NCBI GenBank assembly: GCA_016781635.1
Contig: JADDPY010000380.1
Location: forward strand, 1-6,789
Direction of reading: 5' to 3'
Length of the DNA stretch: 6,789 nucleotides
Source: Rubrobacter sp.
Lineage (GTDB): Bacteria; Actinomycetota; Rubrobacteria; Rubrobacterales; Rubrobacteraceae
A model generated the notes under the pieces. It was given only the letters and a program-made list of their open reading frames with translations. It was not told where the DNA came from and did no database searches. The position numbers and the translations under genes were made by a program. Shown in pieces: positions 5,736 through 6,789 of the stretch; within the stretch, counting starts at the first letter, position 1; the number at the start of each line of letters is the position of its first letter.

Positions 5736-6755
5736 CTAACCGAAGCTCATTACTTCGGCGAGGGGCGGACGCTCGACGAGCTCCTCGACGTGCTCGCGGA
5801 GCGCCAGGCCCTCGGGGGTGGCGACGGCATGCAGGTACTCGCTGAATTGGAAGAGCGAGTCCGGCAGCCCGGGGTCTCGAACCTGCTGCAGGCGGCCGTC
5901 CTGGCGCAGGCGTCTTGCGACGGCGCGGAGGACGGAGTAGCTCATGCGCCCGAGGTCGAAGAGGGGCTGGTGGCGGTTCTGGCGGGTGCCGAGGTCCACC
6001 TGGGCCATGGCTCCGAGGCCGACCTTCTTGAGGACGTCTATCATGACGCCGGTCTCCACCGCATAGCCGGTGAGGAACGGTATGGAGGCGAAAAGCTCCT
6101 TGTCGGCGGCGAACTCGCCGGCCAGAGGCTGCACGAACCCGGTCAGCTCGGGGTAGAAGAGGTTGAAGAGGGGCTTTGTCGTAAGCTCCGTAACGCGTCC
6201 GCCGCCGTCCGGCTGAGTGGCCTCGTCGCTCTTGAACGGCCTCCTGAACGCCCCCTTGACGAAACGCACGCCCGGCGTCGTGAACATGGGGCCCAGAGTG
6301 CCGTAGACGAACTGCGATTTGAAGTCCTGGGTGTCGGCGTCGGCGAACATCACGATGTCGCCTGTTGCGACGGAGAGGCTGCGCCACATGGCGTCACCCT
6401 TGCCGTGCGCGCCGCCGTAGTTGGAGAGGAGTGCGTTCTCCGAGAAGACCTCTGCCCCCTTGCGGCGGGCGACGTCGGCGGTGCCGTCCTCCGAGTCTGC
6501 GTCCACGACGATGGTCTGATCTACGAGCAGGGTGCCATCGGGCATATTCTCGTTCAGGGTCCGTACCTCGTCCAGAATCCCGCCGACCGTGTCGGCGACG
6601 TTGCGGGACGGTAGGACCAGGCTTACGGTGCGGCCAGATTCCCTCTTGAGCCGTCCCAACTCCGAAAGGTCCGAGAATGCTTCATGCTTGTAAGATCTGC
6701 TCTCGAACCACTCCGCGGCGTCTCGGGGCGCGAAGCCCCCCTCATGCTTTCTCAT
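5736..6755 (-). CDS. gpgS: Glucosyl-3-phosphoglycerate synthase (GT81; possibly also mannosyl-3-phosphoglycerate synthase)
   Basis: A 339-residue retaining GT-A glycosyltransferase, cytosolic, that transfers a sugar from a nucleotide-sugar (UDP-glucose or GDP-mannose) to D-3-phosphoglycerate, the first step to glucosylglycerate or mannosylglycerate. Visible: Rossmann start VSLVLPSRN (44-52), VVDADSEDGT (83-92), HGKGDAMWRS (117-126), the metal-binding DAD (139-141), the acceptor-side region PLAGEFAADKELF, FLTGYAVETG, QVDLGTRQNRHQPL, and the C-terminal VERPPLAEVM typical of the mycobacterial family (about 324 aa there). The usual PALNEE block is PSRNVA here, a departure near the nucleotide pocket. 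Related Rubrobacter enzymes accept both sugars, so donor choice cannot be read from sequence. No phosphatase gene for the second step is in the window. The start is ATG 6755. No ribosome binding site precedes it, consistent with a leaderless mRNA. It is the first gene of the minus-strand operon. Confidence 0.9.
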   Translation of the reverse strand: MRKHEGGFAPRDAAEWFESRSYKHEAFSDLSELGRLKRESGRTVSLVLPSRNVADTVGGILDEVRTLNENMPDGTLLVDQTIVVDADSEDGTADVARRKGAEVFSENALLSNYGGAHGKGDAMWRSLSVATGDIVMFADADTQDFKSQFVYGTLGPMFTTPGVRFVKGAFRRPFKSDEATQPDGGGRVTELTTKPLFNLFYPELTGFVQPLAGEFAADKELFASIPFLTGYAVETGVMIDVLKKVGLGAMAQVDLGTRQNRHQPLFDLGRMSYSVLRAVARRLRQDGRLQQVRDPGLPDSLFQFSEYLHAVATPEGLALREHVEELVERPPLAEVMSFG

Positions 6756-6762
6756 GGTGAAT

Positions 6763-6789
6763 AAGCTAACGTAAAACGACTCACATGTC
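6763..6789 (-). promoter_or_regulatory. Probable promoter of the gpgS operon, leaderless type
   Basis: Reading the minus strand, TAGCTT (6768-6763) fits the actinobacterial TANNNT -10 and lies 7 nt (ATTCACC) from the gpgS ATG, so transcription would start at or next to the A of the start codon. Exactly 17 nt upstream the window ends in GACA (6789-6786), the last four bases of a TTGACA -35; the first two bases are outside the window. Confidence 0.55.

Noticed and set aside
5367..6614. Long plus-strand open frame (415 codons) opposite gpgS and the beta N-half
   Set aside because: No family features; it lies fully antisense to genes with clear motifs and good starts. It is an artefact of codon bias.
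1..6789. CRISPR arrays, insertion sequences, tRNA or rRNA genes
   Set aside because: No regularly spaced repeats, no terminal inverted repeats with a transposase frame, and no tRNA or rRNA signature were seen on either strand.

Overview
This is a GC-rich window (G/C-heavy third codon positions, frequent GTG starts) that looks like an actinobacterial chromosome. A Rubrobacter-like organism is my best guess. The support is a GT81-type glucosyl/mannosyl-3-phosphoglycerate synthase of the kind studied in Mycobacterium and Rubrobacter, an EF-G2-like elongation factor tail and a promoter shaped for a leaderless transcript. The genus is inference, not proof.

Layout. Bases 2-382 (+) are the C-terminal end of an EF-G-family translation factor. 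Bases 383-694 carry no long gene. They hold two strong GC hairpins (403-426 and 462-487), probably the end of the EF-G transcript, then a possible 30-residue small ORF with a good ribosome binding site (512-604), then an AT-richer leader. Bases 695-4429 (+) encode a large membrane-bound cyclic-di-GMP enzyme: four membrane segments, an extracellular helical sensor, three PAS domains, then GGDEF and EAL domains, both with intact catalytic motifs. It runs tail to tail into the minus-strand genes with only 28 bp between stop codons.

The minus strand from 6755 down to 4458 reads as one tight four-gene operon: gpgS (339 aa), a 101-aa homologue of the N-terminal half of nitrile hydratase beta, a 103-aa homologue of the C-terminal half of nitrile hydratase beta, and a 217-aa cobalt-type alpha subunit (motif VCTLCSC) with a His-rich N-terminus. 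Spacings are 9 bp, a 4-bp stop/start overlap and 1 bp. The promoter of gpgS appears to lie at the right edge of the window and to give a leaderless mRNA.

How they fit together. The three small genes should form one metalloenzyme of the nitrile hydratase / thiocyanate hydrolase superfamily with a split beta subunit. The order (beta N-half, beta C-half, alpha) is that of thiocyanate hydrolase scnB-scnA-scnC, and several residues lean towards thiocyanate hydrolase rather than classical nitrile hydratase. Its co-transcription with a compatible-solute synthase is the most unusual feature here. The c-di-GMP protein is a separate transcription unit with no evident functional link to the operon.
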